The translations under genes were made by a program, and so were the position numbers. Below the pieces are notes generated by a model, which worked only from the letters and a program-made list of their open reading frames with translations, was not told where the DNA came from and searched no databases. A DNA stretch of 64,000 nt from Fumia sp045645505 (lineage in GTDB: Bacteria; Bacillota; Clostridia; Oscillospirales; Ruminococcaceae): positions 16,729 to 80,728 of the forward strand of contig JAZRIW010000006.1 of NCBI GenBank assembly GCA_045645505.1, written 5' to 3'. Position 1 is the first letter of the stretch. Each line of letters opens with the position of its first letter. Positions 10,001-18,358 of the stretch are shown one piece after another.

Positions 10001-11372
10001 CTTTATTTTTTATAAGTACTGCGCCAATTTCAGTAAGTCTGTCATTTTTAGCAGAAAGTCCCGTAGTTTCAACGTCGAAAACAACAAATTCACCTGTAAA
10101 GTTTTCATCTTTACAACCATCAATCGCAGTTATACAGTCATTTACAAAGTAATCTTCTACCCCATAAATAACTTTAAATTCGCCGCCGTTTTTTCTGATT
10201 CCATCAACAGCTTTCATCGCATCAGGAAACGCCTGCACAACCCCATGGTCAGTTATCGCAATAGCTTTATGTCCCCATTTATAAGCTGTATTGATTATAT
10301 CGGAAACTTCAGCAACTCCGTCCATCATTGACATTTTAGTATGACAATGAAGCTCTGTCCTTTTAATTTCCGCGTTATCTGTTCTTTCTTTCTTTTTGAC
10401 TATCATAATATCGTAAGGCTTTATTGAAATTTCATGGTCATATCTGTCATCAACAGCCTCACCTCTTATTAAAACGGTAGTCCCTTTTTTAAGGCAGTCA
10501 TATTTATCCTGCTTTTTTACATCGTCGATAATTTTGATAGTATTAGAAGAGGTATAGTCGGTAAAATTATATGTTAAAATCACCTTGTTTCCGTCTCTTG
10601 TAACCCTTGAGTCGGTAGCAAATATATCGCCCCACACAACCACATTTCCCGATAATGGAGTGATTTTACTTAAGGGCACAGGCTTTTCGGTAATTTTCTT
10701 TCCTTTTAAAAGCATAGCATCTTCATTTACAAATTGCATACCTGTAAAATCAATGGTAACAGGTGCAGGTTCATCTTTGACCGCTGATGCTCTTGTAAAA
10801 CCATTGTAAGATGGCTTAGTTTCTTCAACTTTTTTAGACGGAGTCGGTAATTCTTTAAAAAACATAGGCGAAGGCTCAGGAAAATCTTCTTTTTCTATCT
10901 CTTCAACACCTTCAAATAAAACAGAAACATTTACAGAAAAATGGAGAAAAACTGTTTTTTCAATAATTTTATCTGCATTTGCCCTTAAGAGCATAGATTT
11001 TCCACCGTTTTTGAGAATAATTTTTATAACATTATCTTTAAAAATGACATCAGCATTATCTAAAAGACCATTTACTATAGCACACAAGCTTTTAACCTCA
11101 TTTAAAAGCTCAGAAAAATATTCCTCATTAAGTAAATCGGGAAGATATTTCATTACAAACTTAACTTCTGAAACACCCGTATTCTTTTGAAGTTGACGTT
11201 CACACTGAGACACATCGTCAAATTTAATTATATTTTCACTTTTTATATCGGCTACAAAAGAATTATTTGCTTTATCAACTGTCAATCTCAATAAACTGCA
11301 ATCTTTAAACTGAGATTTATATGGTTCTTTTATATATTCACCGAAAACAGCAAGAAAGTTTTGTTCTGCCAC
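7044..11372 (-). CDS. polC: DNA polymerase III alpha subunit, PolC type
   Basis: PolC is the Gram-positive replicative polymerase with built-in proofreading, acting at the fork with the sliding clamp. In order it shows an N-terminal domain, an OB-fold region, the PHP domain beginning at ELHCHTKMS, an inserted DEDD exonuclease (VFDVETTGLS), the rest of PHP, a Cys4 zinc site (CPKC and CPNC), and the polymerase core with catalytic DIDLNF. The C-terminus has the usual helix-hairpin-helix region. About 1442 residues is normal. The frame is open to 11417, inside ispG, but an AAAGGAG site eight bases before the GTG at 11372 marks the likely start. It is last in the operon; only a weak hairpin and T-run follow. 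Confidence 0.97.
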   Translation of the reverse strand: MAEQNFLAVFGEYIKEPYKSQFKDCSLLRLTVDKANNSFVADIKSENIIKFDDVSQCERQLQKNTGVSEVKFVMKYLPDLLNEEYFSELLNEVKSLCAIVNGLLDNADVIFKDNVIKIILKNGGKSMLLRANADKIIEKTVFLHFSVNVSVLFEGVEEIEKEDFPEPSPMFFKELPTPSKKVEETKPSYNGFTRASAVKDEPAPVTIDFTGMQFVNEDAMLLKGKKITEKPVPLSKITPLSGNVVVWGDIFATDSRVTRDGNKVILTYNFTDYTSSNTIKIIDDVKKQDKYDCLKKGTTVLIRGEAVDDRYDHEISIKPYDIMIVKKKERTDNAEIKRTELHCHTKMSMMDGVAEVSDIINTAYKWGHKAIAITDHGVVQAFPDAMKAVDGIRKNGGEFKVIYGVEDYFVNDCITAIDGCKDENFTGEFVVFDVETTGLSAKNDRLTEIGAVLIKNKEIVDRFNTFVNPQRPIPPKITELTGINDSMVKDAPSEKEALLSFLEFIKERPLIAHNASFDMGFMKATAERSEIEFNHTSIDTLVLSRSLYPELSKHKLDIIAKHLDLPEFNHHRACDDAEVLAKIFIKMMEKLEADKNISSVSEINTSISSNDPKQLKTYHQIILVKNKAGLKNLYRLVSYAHTKYFKRHPRTPKSEIMKYREGLLIGSACESGELFQAIIEGKSFDALCEIASFYDYLEIQPLGNNEFMLLNGQATDRKQLEEYNKTVVAVAEKLGKLVVATCDVHFLNPEDSIFRAVLMSGKYKDADNQAPLFLRTTEEMLKEFEYLGEKKAYEVVVENPNKIADMVDYELTPIPKGTFPPKIEGSEEELTKITWERAEKTYGKDMPSLVRDRLQRELDSIIKHGFAVLYMIAQKLVHFSEENGYLVGSRGSVGSSFVANMAGISEVNPLPPHYVCPKCQWSEFFTKGEYGSGFDLPERECPNCNTKLNQDGHDIPFETFLGFDGDKEPDIDLNFSGEFQSYVHKYTEELFGSDHVFKAGTISTVAEKTAFGFVLGYLNDHGKVVHKAEELRLAKGCQGVKRTTGQHPGGMVVIPSDYDVYDFCPIQHPADKDDSDILTTHFDFHSLHDTILKLDELGHDVPTLYKHIEDLTGIKVMDVSMSDKNVISLFTSTDAINVKPDDIFSNTGTLSLPEMGTPFVRGMLEEAQPKTFADLLQISGLSHGTDVWLGNAKDLIDQKICTISEVIGTRDSIMTYLLHKGLEPKLAFKIMEITRKGLATKLLTEEMVNEMLEHDVPQWYVDSCFKIKYMFPKAHAAAYVIAAIRLGWYKVYYPLEYYAAFFTVRGGDLEAETAVAGKNACRTRLMQLKEMERSVKEEDVYNTLMIINEMLCRGYEFLPVDLFKSHATKYLIEDGKIRLPFTALKGLGEAAAKGLQSAGEMGPYISVDEVQTRSGVSKAVIELLENAGALEGLPKTSQMTFF

Positions 11373-11385
11373 AGTTTTTTCTCCT

Positions 11386-12423
11386 TTACAGCTTTTCAAT
11401 CTCCTTAAAAAGCTCATCTAAAATTGCTTCTTCAGAAACTTTTTTAAGTACTTCACCCTTTTTAAAAATCACTCCGCAGCCGTTACCACCGGCTATGCCA
11501 ATATCGGCTTCTTTTGCTTCACCGGGCCCGTTTACCACACACCCCATAACTGCAACCTTTATAGGCTTATCTATCATTTTAAGTCTTTGTTCCACCTTAT
11601 CAGCAAGAGAAATAAGGTCTATTCTTGTCCTGCCGCAAGTAGGACAAGAAACTATTTGTGGGCCTTTAAGAAGTCCGATACTCTTAAGAATATCTTTAGC
11701 AGCATCAATTTCTTTTACGGGATCAGCAGTAAGGGAAACCCTTATAGTGTCCCCTATTCCGTCTAAAAGAAGACTCCCGATTCCTACAGAAGACTTAATA
11801 AGCCCCATTCTCTCTGTACCCGCTTCAGTAACCCCCAGATGCAAGGGATAACTGCATTCTTTAAAAAGAATTCTGTATGAATCAACCATAGTTTTAACAT
11901 CGGAAGATTTTACAGAAATAACAATTTGGTCAAAATCAAACTTTTCCAAAAGTCTTACATGATATAATGCACTTTCAACCAACGCCATAGCGGTAGGACC
12001 ATTGTATTTTTTTAAAATATCTTTTTGAACCGAACCAGAATTAACCCCGATTCTTATCGGCACTCCTTTACTTTTACAAGCTGATACTACTTCTTTAATT
12101 TTGCTGTCATCACCAATATTTCCGGGATTTAATCTTATTTTATCTATACCCATTGCCACCGATTCAAGTGCTAAACGATAGTCAAAATGAATATCCGCAA
12201 CAAGTGGAATATCTACCTTTTCCTTAATAGCAGGAATGAGCTTTAAAGCTTCCTTGTCAGGAATTGCGATTCTTACAATATCGCACCCTGCACTTTGAAG
12301 CTTAAATGCCTGTAACACACTTTTGTCAACATCATTACTGTTGACATTAAGCATGGATTGTATATAAATTTTCCCGTCACCAAGGGTTAAATTTTTAACC
12401 TTAACAGAAGTAGTATTTCTCAT
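11386..12423 (-). CDS. ispG: 4-hydroxy-3-methylbut-2-en-1-yl diphosphate synthase (flavodoxin type)
   Basis: IspG reductively opens methylerythritol cyclodiphosphate to HMBPP in the MEP isoprenoid pathway, using a 4Fe-4S cluster. The 345-residue two-domain bacterial form is seen: a TIM barrel with the opening TTSVKVKNLTLG region, and a C-terminal cluster domain whose ligands are in SCPTCGRT and MGCVVNGPGE. It starts 14 bases after the phosphatase gene and ends 13 bases before polC. dxr, dxs, ispA and uppS are also in the window. Confidence 0.96.
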   Translation of the reverse strand: MRNTTSVKVKNLTLGDGKIYIQSMLNVNSNDVDKSVLQAFKLQSAGCDIVRIAIPDKEALKLIPAIKEKVDIPLVADIHFDYRLALESVAMGIDKIRLNPGNIGDDSKIKEVVSACKSKGVPIRIGVNSGSVQKDILKKYNGPTAMALVESALYHVRLLEKFDFDQIVISVKSSDVKTMVDSYRILFKECSYPLHLGVTEAGTERMGLIKSSVGIGSLLLDGIGDTIRVSLTADPVKEIDAAKDILKSIGLLKGPQIVSCPTCGRTRIDLISLADKVEQRLKMIDKPIKVAVMGCVVNGPGEAKEADIGIAGGNGCGVIFKKGEVLKKVSEEAILDELFKEIEKL

Positions 12424-12437
12424 TTAATCACCAAACC

Positions 12438-13079
12438 TTATACATTACCGGGCAAAATAGTCTTTAACTCCTCTAAATGCTCATCGTGGCCATATTCTAT
12501 CAAGTTCCAGTTGCCGTTATCGTAACTTATAACTGTAACAGAAGCATTTGAAGGCCATGGAGTGTCCTGCATATTATCTAAATTTCCATCAACAATAAAT
12601 GGCTTTACAAGACGGATAGGAGTTCCGTGACTTGCTACAACCACAGTTTTATTATCATTATTTTTAGCAATATCTGTGAGTGCATTTACTATTCTTGCAT
12701 AAAGCTCTTTTACTGATTCACCACCGGTGCATCTTGCATTTTTAATATCATTCATCCAAGTTTTACGGTCTTCTTCATATAATACTGCAACATCGCTATA
12801 TTTAACATCATCCCATTTTCCTGCATTAATTTCACGAAGCTCCTTAACTTTTTCAATCTCTAAATTAAATTTTTCAGCAATAGCTTCGGCAGTTTTATAA
12901 GCACGAATCAAGTCACTTGAATAAATCTTATCAACCTTATAGTTTTCTTTTATGTACTCGGCAGTTTTCTTTGCCTGCTTTACTCCGTTTTCATGTAAAT
13001 CCACATTAAGATGACCTGCAAATTTTTTTTCAAAATTAGCATTACTGTATCCATGTCTTACTAAAAGTATTGTTGTCAT
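12438..13079 (-). CDS. Histidine phosphatase superfamily (phosphoglycerate-mutase-like) protein
   Basis: This is a branch 1 histidine phosphatase: the phospho-acceptor histidine is in LVRHGYS close to the N-terminus, the second catalytic histidine is in ASHGTPIR, and the acid residue is in the LREINAGKW stretch. Such proteins include cofactor-dependent phosphoglycerate mutases, broad phosphatases and the alpha-ribazole phosphatase CobC; at about 213 residues it cannot be placed further. The frame extends upstream to 13145, but AAGGGGC and the ATG at 13079 agree with homologues. It has its own promoter and is the first gene of the operon with ispG and polC. Confidence 0.85.
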   Translation of the reverse strand: MTTILLVRHGYSNANFEKKFAGHLNVDLHENGVKQAKKTAEYIKENYKVDKIYSSDLIRAYKTAEAIAEKFNLEIEKVKELREINAGKWDDVKYSDVAVLYEEDRKTWMNDIKNARCTGGESVKELYARIVNALTDIAKNNDNKTVVVASHGTPIRLVKPFIVDGNLDNMQDTPWPSNASVTVISYDNGNWNLIEYGHDEHLEELKTILPGNV

Positions 13080-13116
13080 AATAAATGCCCCTTTTATATA
13101 AACAATTATCTTTTCT

Positions 13117-13145
13117 ATTATAACACATTCTTTACTATTTTCCAA
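13117..13145 (-). promoter_or_regulatory. SigA-type promoter for the phosphatase-ispG-polC operon
   Basis: Minus strand -35 TTGGAA (13140-13145), 17-base spacer, perfect -10 TATAAT (13117-13122). It lies between the rseP terminator and the phosphatase start, so polC and ispG have an independent promoter despite being collinear with the pyrH-rseP operon. Confidence 0.8.
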
Positions 13146-13150
13146 TATTT

Positions 13151-13193
13151 TTTAAAAAATAAATCTCCCTTTGCTTGAGTCGGCAAAGGGAGA
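13151..13193 (-). terminator. Intrinsic terminator after rseP
   Basis: An 11-bp perfect inverted repeat, TCTCCCTTTGC (13164-13174) with GCAAAGGGAGA (13183-13193), begins a few bases after the rseP stop. On the minus strand it is followed by a T-rich run (13151-13163). Confidence 0.85.
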
Positions 13194-13197
13194 AAAT

Positions 13198-14211
13198 TTA
13201 TCTTATTAATTTAAAAATATCATTAACCGTAACAAAAATCATAAGCCCTATAACAAGTAAAAATCCGATAAAGTGGATAAATCCTTCATGCTCAGGTTTC
13301 ATCGGCTTTCTTCTTATAAATTCTATAAGCAAAAACAATAGTCTTCCGCCGTCTAATGCAGGAATAGGAAGAACATTGAAAATTCCTACATTTATCGTAA
13401 TAAAAGCAAACAATAAAGCTAAATCAGGAATACCAACTCTTGAAACCTGCCCTACTAAATTTGTCATTCCAACAGGCCCCGATAAATCATTCACAGAAGC
13501 TCTTCCCGCAAATAAGTCAATAATCGAAATCCAGATAAGTCTCGCTATCGACACAGAATATTTTGCCGAATATGAAATCACACTAAAGACATTTTTATCT
13601 TTTGACTCAACCGTTATCCCAAGACTACCTTCTTTTTTAGGGTTATATTTTACAGACGGAAGTAATATTTTTTCACCATTTCTTTTTATAAGCATGGAAA
13701 CATCTCTGTCTTCATCTCTTGAAAGCTCATAATTTATATCACCGGTGACAAAAACAGTGCGTCCGTTAACCTTTAAAATTGTGTCTCCTGACTTAATACC
13801 ACTTTGAGCTACAACAGAATTTTCATTAACAGAAGCTATTGTTTTAGTTGCTATTCTTCCACCAAAAGAAGTAATCAAAACCACAACCAAAAATCCTAAA
13901 ATCAGATTCATTATAGCTCCGGCAGAAATAATAAAAAGTCTTTTTAAGACACTTTGATTACTGAAAGCACGTTCATCCAAAGAAGTAACGTCCTCTCCTT
14001 CCATACTCACAAATCCTCCGATAGGAAAAGCTCTTACGGAATAAAGGGTTTCTTCTCCTCTTTTTTTAAAAATAACAGGTCCCATACCGATTGAAAATTC
14101 ATTGACCTTTACATTACAAAGTTTTGCGGAAATGAAATGCCCAAATTCATGGATAATAATTATCACGAGAAAAATAGCCAAGGTAAGAAGAATACTTATA
14201 AAAGTTTGCAT
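13198..14211 (-). CDS. rseP: Site-2 intramembrane zinc metalloprotease
   Basis: RseP/RasP-type proteases cut transmembrane segments, typically of anti-sigma factors and remnant signal peptides. The protein has an N-terminal membrane helix carrying the zinc motif HEFGH (near residue 22), a central PDZ domain (around residues 115-190), and the third ligand in NVLPIPALDGGRL close to the C-terminal membrane helices. The 337-residue length suits the single-PDZ form. It is the last gene of the pyrH-frr-uppS-cdsA-dxr operon, the order common in Gram-positives. A role in stress or sporulation sigma activation is possible, but no substrate is visible. Confidence 0.93.
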   Translation of the reverse strand: MQTFISILLTLAIFLVIIIIHEFGHFISAKLCNVKVNEFSIGMGPVIFKKRGEETLYSVRAFPIGGFVSMEGEDVTSLDERAFSNQSVLKRLFIISAGAIMNLILGFLVVVLITSFGGRIATKTIASVNENSVVAQSGIKSGDTILKVNGRTVFVTGDINYELSRDEDRDVSMLIKRNGEKILLPSVKYNPKKEGSLGITVESKDKNVFSVISYSAKYSVSIARLIWISIIDLFAGRASVNDLSGPVGMTNLVGQVSRVGIPDLALLFAFITINVGIFNVLPIPALDGGRLLFLLIEFIRRKPMKPEHEGFIHFIGFLLVIGLMIFVTVNDIFKLIR

Positions 14212-14230
14212 AATATATAAAATATCCTTT

Positions 14231-15367
14231 CTAAATTGAATTCATAACAAATTCTCTTGCAACTGCTTCTGCCTCTAATATATTATCGACAGTTACTTCT
14301 TTTTCCCCATTAAGCTCTAATGACTTCTCATTTAACTCAAAAATTTTAAGATAAGGTATCTTTTCCTGCAAGAAAAGCTCGACTGCCGCTTCGTTACAGC
14401 AATTCATCAATGTAGGATATAGTTTTCCTCTTTGTATCGCTTCCCTTGCTACTTTTAAAGCAGAAAAAGTTTCTTCATCAGGTTTATAAAAATTGAGGGT
14501 ACCCGTTTCCCAGAGATTAAGCCTTTTTGTGGGACATTTTGTTCTGTCAGGATAGGTTAAAGCGTACTGAATCGGTATCTTCATATCAGGTACACCGAGC
14601 TGTGCAATCACAGAATAATCTTCAAATTCAACCAACGAATGAATAATACTTTCTCTGTGAACTAAAACCTCAATTTTCTGTGGATTTACATCAAAAAGCC
14701 AGTAAGCTTCAATAACTTCCAGCCCTTTATTCATCATAGTCGAGGAATCAACAGTAATTTTAGCCCCCATACTCCAGTTAGGGTGATTGAGCGCTTCCTT
14801 TAAAGTAATTTCTTTGAGTTCATCTCTTGTCTTTCCAAAGAAAGGACCACCTGAAGCTGTTAATAATATTCTATTCACTTTACAGTGACTATATCCGTTT
14901 AATGACTGAAAAATTGCCGAATGTTCACTGTCAACGGGTAAAATTTTTACATTTTGCTCCTTCGCCCTTTTCATTACAAGCTCTCCGCCCGTAACCAAGG
15001 TTTCTTTATTGGCAAGTGCTATATCTTTTTTTGCTTCAATAGCCGCCAAAGTAGGACGTAGCCCTATCATACCGGTAACAGAATTAAGTACAGTGTCAGC
15101 ACTTTCCATTGAAGCCACTTCACAAAGCCCATCAATTCCCGTAACAACCTTTACATTTAAATCAGATACTCTGTCTTTAAAGCTTTTATAATGACTTTCA
15201 TCATAAATACAGACGAGACTGGGTAAAAAACATCTCGTCTGCTCTTCTAAAAGCTTTTCGTTTCGATTTGCAGCAAGTCCAACAACTGTAAAGTTATTAG
15301 CTTCACACACAGTAAGTGCCTGAGTACCGATTGAACCGGTAGAGCCCAATATAGACAATCGTTTCAA
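14231..15367 (-). CDS. dxr: 1-deoxy-D-xylulose 5-phosphate reductoisomerase
   Basis: Dxr converts DXP to methylerythritol phosphate with NADPH, the first committed MEP step and the fosmidomycin target. The NADPH fold opens with GSTGSIGTQAL; the metal and substrate region PVDSEHSAIFQ, the flexible-loop NHPNWSMGAKITVDSS and NKGLEVIEA are all present. 378 residues is standard. It sits between cdsA and rseP. Together with dxs at 28.6-30.4 kb, both entry enzymes of the pathway are in this window. Confidence 0.97.
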   Translation of the reverse strand: MKRLSILGSTGSIGTQALTVCEANNFTVVGLAANRNEKLLEEQTRCFLPSLVCIYDESHYKSFKDRVSDLNVKVVTGIDGLCEVASMESADTVLNSVTGMIGLRPTLAAIEAKKDIALANKETLVTGGELVMKRAKEQNVKILPVDSEHSAIFQSLNGYSHCKVNRILLTASGGPFFGKTRDELKEITLKEALNHPNWSMGAKITVDSSTMMNKGLEVIEAYWLFDVNPQKIEVLVHRESIIHSLVEFEDYSVIAQLGVPDMKIPIQYALTYPDRTKCPTKRLNLWETGTLNFYKPDEETFSALKVAREAIQRGKLYPTLMNCCNEAAVELFLQEKIPYLKIFELNEKSLELNGEKEVTVDNILEAEAVAREFVMNSI

Positions 15368-15384
15368 ATTTATTCCTCCAAGGA

Positions 15385-16209
15385 TTATATTAAAGGTAAC
15401 AATTTAATCAGAATATAAAAGACAGGTGCCACCACCAAAAAGCTATCAAATCTGTCTAAAATACCACCATGTCCGGGTAAAATAGTTCCGTAATCTTTAA
15501 TGCCCGTCTGACGTTTGATTACCGAAGCCAGTAAATCACCTATCATACCAAAAACAGAGGTTATTAAAGCAACTATGATAATATTAAGATAATTAATTTC
15601 AATAATGAGGCCATTGTTTTTTAATATAATCTGATATAAATATGCTAACAACGGGAAAAATATAAGTGCGGTTAAAAGTCCTCCGATTGACCCTTCTATC
15701 GTCTTTTTAGGGCTTATCAAAGGAGCTAATTTATGTTTACCGAAAGCACATCCCACAAAATAAGCACCACTGTCGGTAAGCCATGCAGCCGCACATATCA
15801 AAATGGTATAAAAAAATCCATGCTCACTGTAATCTCTTAATAAAATTAACATAGAAAAAGAGAGTGGAATAACAAGTGATACCAAAAATGAGATGGCTAT
15901 TTCTTCAAATTTTATTGTCTGATGATATTTTAAAAGAGTTAAAAAAAGAAAAGCAAAATAGATTAATGTTATATATATCGGAAAATTTTTACTGCCTGAT
16001 ATTTCAAAAAAAGGCACAATAAACGCATATAAACAGGAAAAAGCAGTAATAAGTTTACTTTTTACATATCCCGTACTGTGCAAAAGCTCATAAACTGCCA
16101 TTGTGCCTATTAAAGCAATAAAAATATTAAAAACTACTGTATTGTAACAAAGAAGTGCTATCAACAAAACCACAAGTGCAATTAAAGCTGTAATTATACG
16201 CTGTTTCAT
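15385..16209 (-). CDS. cdsA: Phosphatidate cytidylyltransferase
   Basis: CdsA makes CDP-diacylglycerol from phosphatidic acid and CTP at the membrane. The 274-residue protein is strongly hydrophobic with about eight predicted membrane spans. It carries the family signature SVIKRQTGIKDYG followed by LPGHGGILDRFDS near the C-terminus, and the preceding SPKKTIEGSIGG. Gene order uppS-cdsA-dxr is conserved in many bacteria and links the undecaprenyl carrier and phospholipid precursors. Confidence 0.95.
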   Translation of the reverse strand: MKQRIITALIALVVLLIALLCYNTVVFNIFIALIGTMAVYELLHSTGYVKSKLITAFSCLYAFIVPFFEISGSKNFPIYITLIYFAFLFLTLLKYHQTIKFEEIAISFLVSLVIPLSFSMLILLRDYSEHGFFYTILICAAAWLTDSGAYFVGCAFGKHKLAPLISPKKTIEGSIGGLLTALIFFPLLAYLYQIILKNNGLIIEINYLNIIIVALITSVFGMIGDLLASVIKRQTGIKDYGTILPGHGGILDRFDSFLVVAPVFYILIKLLPLI

Positions 16210-16229
16210 TATTTCACCCCACGAAACGG

Positions 16230-16940
16230 TTATACTCCACCGAAACGCCTATTCCTTTTGTTATATTCTTCAATAGCCGCATCTAAATCTTTTTCTTTGA
16301 AATCGGGCCATAAAATATTATCCATAAATACATATTCAGCATAAGCAGACTGCCAGATAAGGAAATTTGAAAGTCTGTACTCACCACTTGGACGGATAAT
16401 CAAATCAACATCAGGCATACCGCTTGTGTAAAGTGATTTACTTACAAGTTCTTCGTTAATATCTTCAGAAGAAATCTCACCATTTTTAACCATTTCGGCA
16501 ATTTTTTTAGCCGCCATAGTTATTTCAGGACGTCCTCCGTAATTAATAGCTAAATTAAGATTAAGTCCTGTACTGTTTTTACTTGCATCTTCTGCCCTTT
16601 TCATTTTTATTCTTATATCTTCGTCAAACTTAGATAAATCACCAAGAAATCGCACTTTAATATTTTCCTTGATATAATCATCCATTTCGTCAAGATAATT
16701 TCTTAAAATTTTTAAAATTCCGTCGATTTCATCTTTCGGACGCACCCAGTTTTCTGTTGAAAAGACATACATAGTCATATAAGGTATGCCAATTTTATTA
16801 GCATACCTTGCTATTACTCTAAATGTTTCAGCACCGGTACGATGGCCAAATTTTCTCGGAAGTCCCCGCTTTTTGGCCCATCTACCATTACCATCCATGA
16901 TAATTCCTATATGTTTAGGGAGATTTATGTTATCAGCCAT
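16230..16940 (-). CDS. uppS: Undecaprenyl diphosphate synthase (cis-prenyltransferase)
   Basis: UppS extends farnesyl diphosphate with IPP in cis to the C55 carrier used for cell-wall synthesis. The 236-residue protein has the catalytic HIGIIMDGNGRWAK motif with the essential Asp, and the C-terminal SNFLIWQSAYAE. In the IPP-binding motif the usual RTSGE(Q/F)R reads RPSGEYR, a mild change that keeps both arginines and the glutamate. It abuts frr with two bases between stop and start. Confidence 0.95.
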   Translation of the reverse strand: MADNINLPKHIGIIMDGNGRWAKKRGLPRKFGHRTGAETFRVIARYANKIGIPYMTMYVFSTENWVRPKDEIDGILKILRNYLDEMDDYIKENIKVRFLGDLSKFDEDIRIKMKRAEDASKNSTGLNLNLAINYGGRPEITMAAKKIAEMVKNGEISSEDINEELVSKSLYTSGMPDVDLIIRPSGEYRLSNFLIWQSAYAEYVFMDNILWPDFKEKDLDAAIEEYNKRNRRFGGV

Positions 16941-16942
16941 TT

Positions 16943-17497
16943 TTAAAGCTCCATAATCTCTTTCTCTTTAGCAGAAATAATTTTATCGATTTCTTCACAG
17001 AATTTATCAGTATGCTTCTGAATATCTTTTTCGCCGTCTTTTACGTCGTCCTCGGTGATTTCTTTAGCTTTAAGCATAGCTTTGATCTTATCGATAGCAT
17101 CACGACGGGAATTTCTTACTGCAACTTTTGCTTCTTCACCGTATTTGCGAATTTCTTTAGCCAAATCTTTTCTGCGTTCCTCTGTAAGAGGAGGGAAACT
17201 GAGGCGGATAGCCTTACCGTCGTTATTGGGAGTAATACCAATATCAGTAGCAAGAATAGCTTTTTCAATAGACTTTAATGTTGAAGCATCCCATGGCTGA
17301 ATCATCAAAGTACGAGCATCAGGAACAGAAACAGCAGCCATCTGATTAATAGGTGTCATTGTTCCATAATAATCAACAGTAATCTTATCAAGTACACCGG
17401 GATTAGCACGTCCTGCACGGATTGAAGCCAATTCCTTGCCTAAAGATTCAACTGATTTAGCCATTTTTTCTTCTGTCTTTTTAATAATCTCTTTCAT
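16943..17497 (-). CDS. frr: Ribosome recycling factor
   Basis: RRF splits the post-termination ribosome together with EF-G. 184 residues is standard. The three-helix bundle is recognisable from the N-terminal heptad region with RAGRANPGVLD and the C-terminal PPLTEERRKDLAK and VRNSRRDA motifs. It lies directly after pyrH and before uppS, an order conserved widely in bacteria. Confidence 0.97.
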   Translation of the reverse strand: MKEIIKKTEEKMAKSVESLGKELASIRAGRANPGVLDKITVDYYGTMTPINQMAAVSVPDARTLMIQPWDASTLKSIEKAILATDIGITPNNDGKAIRLSFPPLTEERRKDLAKEIRKYGEEAKVAVRNSRRDAIDKIKAMLKAKEITEDDVKDGEKDIQKHTDKFCEEIDKIISAKEKEIMEL

Positions 17498-17513
17498 TAT
17501 AATCTATCCTTTC

Positions 17514-18224
17514 TTATTCGGGAATAACAACTGTTCCCACATTTTCGCCTTTAACTGCATTTACAATATTCTGAGGTTTCTTAAGATTAAACACCAAAAT
17601 AGGGATATTGTTATCTTTACACATAGAAGCAGTAGTAGAATCCATAACACCTAAATTCTTTGATAAAACTTCTGTGCAGGTAACAGTATCATATTTTACT
17701 GCATCATCATATTTATTAGGATCTTTATCAAAAACCCCGTCAGCCATAGTAGCTTTGAAAATAACATTAGCTTCTATTTCAGCCGCACGCAAAGAAGCAG
17801 CAGTATCAGTAGAGAAAAACGGATTACCGGTTCCACAACCAAAAATAACAACTCTTCCCTTCTGAAGATGACGTACAGCACGATTTCTTATATAAGGCTC
17901 TGCAACCTGTTGCATGGCAATAGCAGTCTGCACCCTTACGTTCACACCTTGTTCTTCTAAAGCATCAGCAACAGCCAAAGCGTTCATAGCAGTACCGAGC
18001 ATACCAATATGGTCAGCACGGGTACGGTCCATAGCACCACTGCTGCGTCCTCTCCAGAAATTACCGCCGCCAACAACAATTCCAATTTCTGCACCTAAAT
18101 CAACGCATTCTTTAATAGCTTTGCAGATAGGATTGATAACATCAAAATCCAAACCAAATTTCTTGTCACCTGCCAAAGCCTCACCGCTTAATTTAAGTAA
18201 AATTCTCTTATACTTAAGGTTCAT
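17514..18224 (-). CDS. pyrH: UMP kinase
   Basis: PyrH phosphorylates UMP to UDP; it is the bacterial hexameric amino-acid-kinase-fold enzyme. LKLSGEALAG at the N-terminus, GGGNFWRG near residue 55 and the DRTRADHIGMLGT motif are typical. The frame could open at a TTG at 18230, but a GGGAG site nine bases before the ATG at 18224 favours the latter. It is the first gene of the pyrH-frr-uppS-cdsA-dxr-rseP operon. Confidence 0.96.
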   Translation of the reverse strand: MNLKYKRILLKLSGEALAGDKKFGLDFDVINPICKAIKECVDLGAEIGIVVGGGNFWRGRSSGAMDRTRADHIGMLGTAMNALAVADALEEQGVNVRVQTAIAMQQVAEPYIRNRAVRHLQKGRVVIFGCGTGNPFFSTDTAASLRAAEIEANVIFKATMADGVFDKDPNKYDDAVKYDTVTCTEVLSKNLGVMDSTTASMCKDNNIPILVFNLKKPQNIVNAVKGENVGTVVIPE

Positions 18225-18259
18225 CAGCAAACACTCCCATCGATGTATTCATCATTATT

Positions 18260-18288
18260 ATTTTACATTATCTTTCACTTAAAGTAAA
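18260..18288 (-). promoter_or_regulatory. Probable SigA promoter of the pyrH operon
   Basis: Minus strand -35 TTTACT (18283-18288), 17-base spacer, -10 TAAAAT (18260-18265), about 40 bases before the pyrH start. Confidence 0.6.
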
Positions 18289-18315
18289 GTAAAAAATGAA
18301 AATTTTGCTAATTAT

Positions 18316-18353
18316 CAGAAAACAGGTTGCAGTAGTAGTTACTGCAACCTGTT
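18316..18353 (-). terminator. Intrinsic terminator after the prs-type gene
   Basis: A 14-bp inverted repeat, AACAGGTTGCAGTA (18321-18334) with TACTGCAACCTGTT (18340-18353), lies a few bases past the stop codon of the PRPP synthetase gene. A short T-run follows on the minus strand. Confidence 0.8.
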
Positions 18354-18358
18354 AAATT

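Noticed and set aside
9832..10331. Two plus-strand open frames of about 106 and 122 codons inside polC
   Set aside because: They are antisense to the conserved exonuclease and PHP region, have no RBS, and resemble no protein family.
11321..11851. 176-codon plus-strand frame across the ispG/polC junction
   Set aside because: Antisense to two well-supported genes, rich in serine and isoleucine as expected from reverse reading; no RBS.
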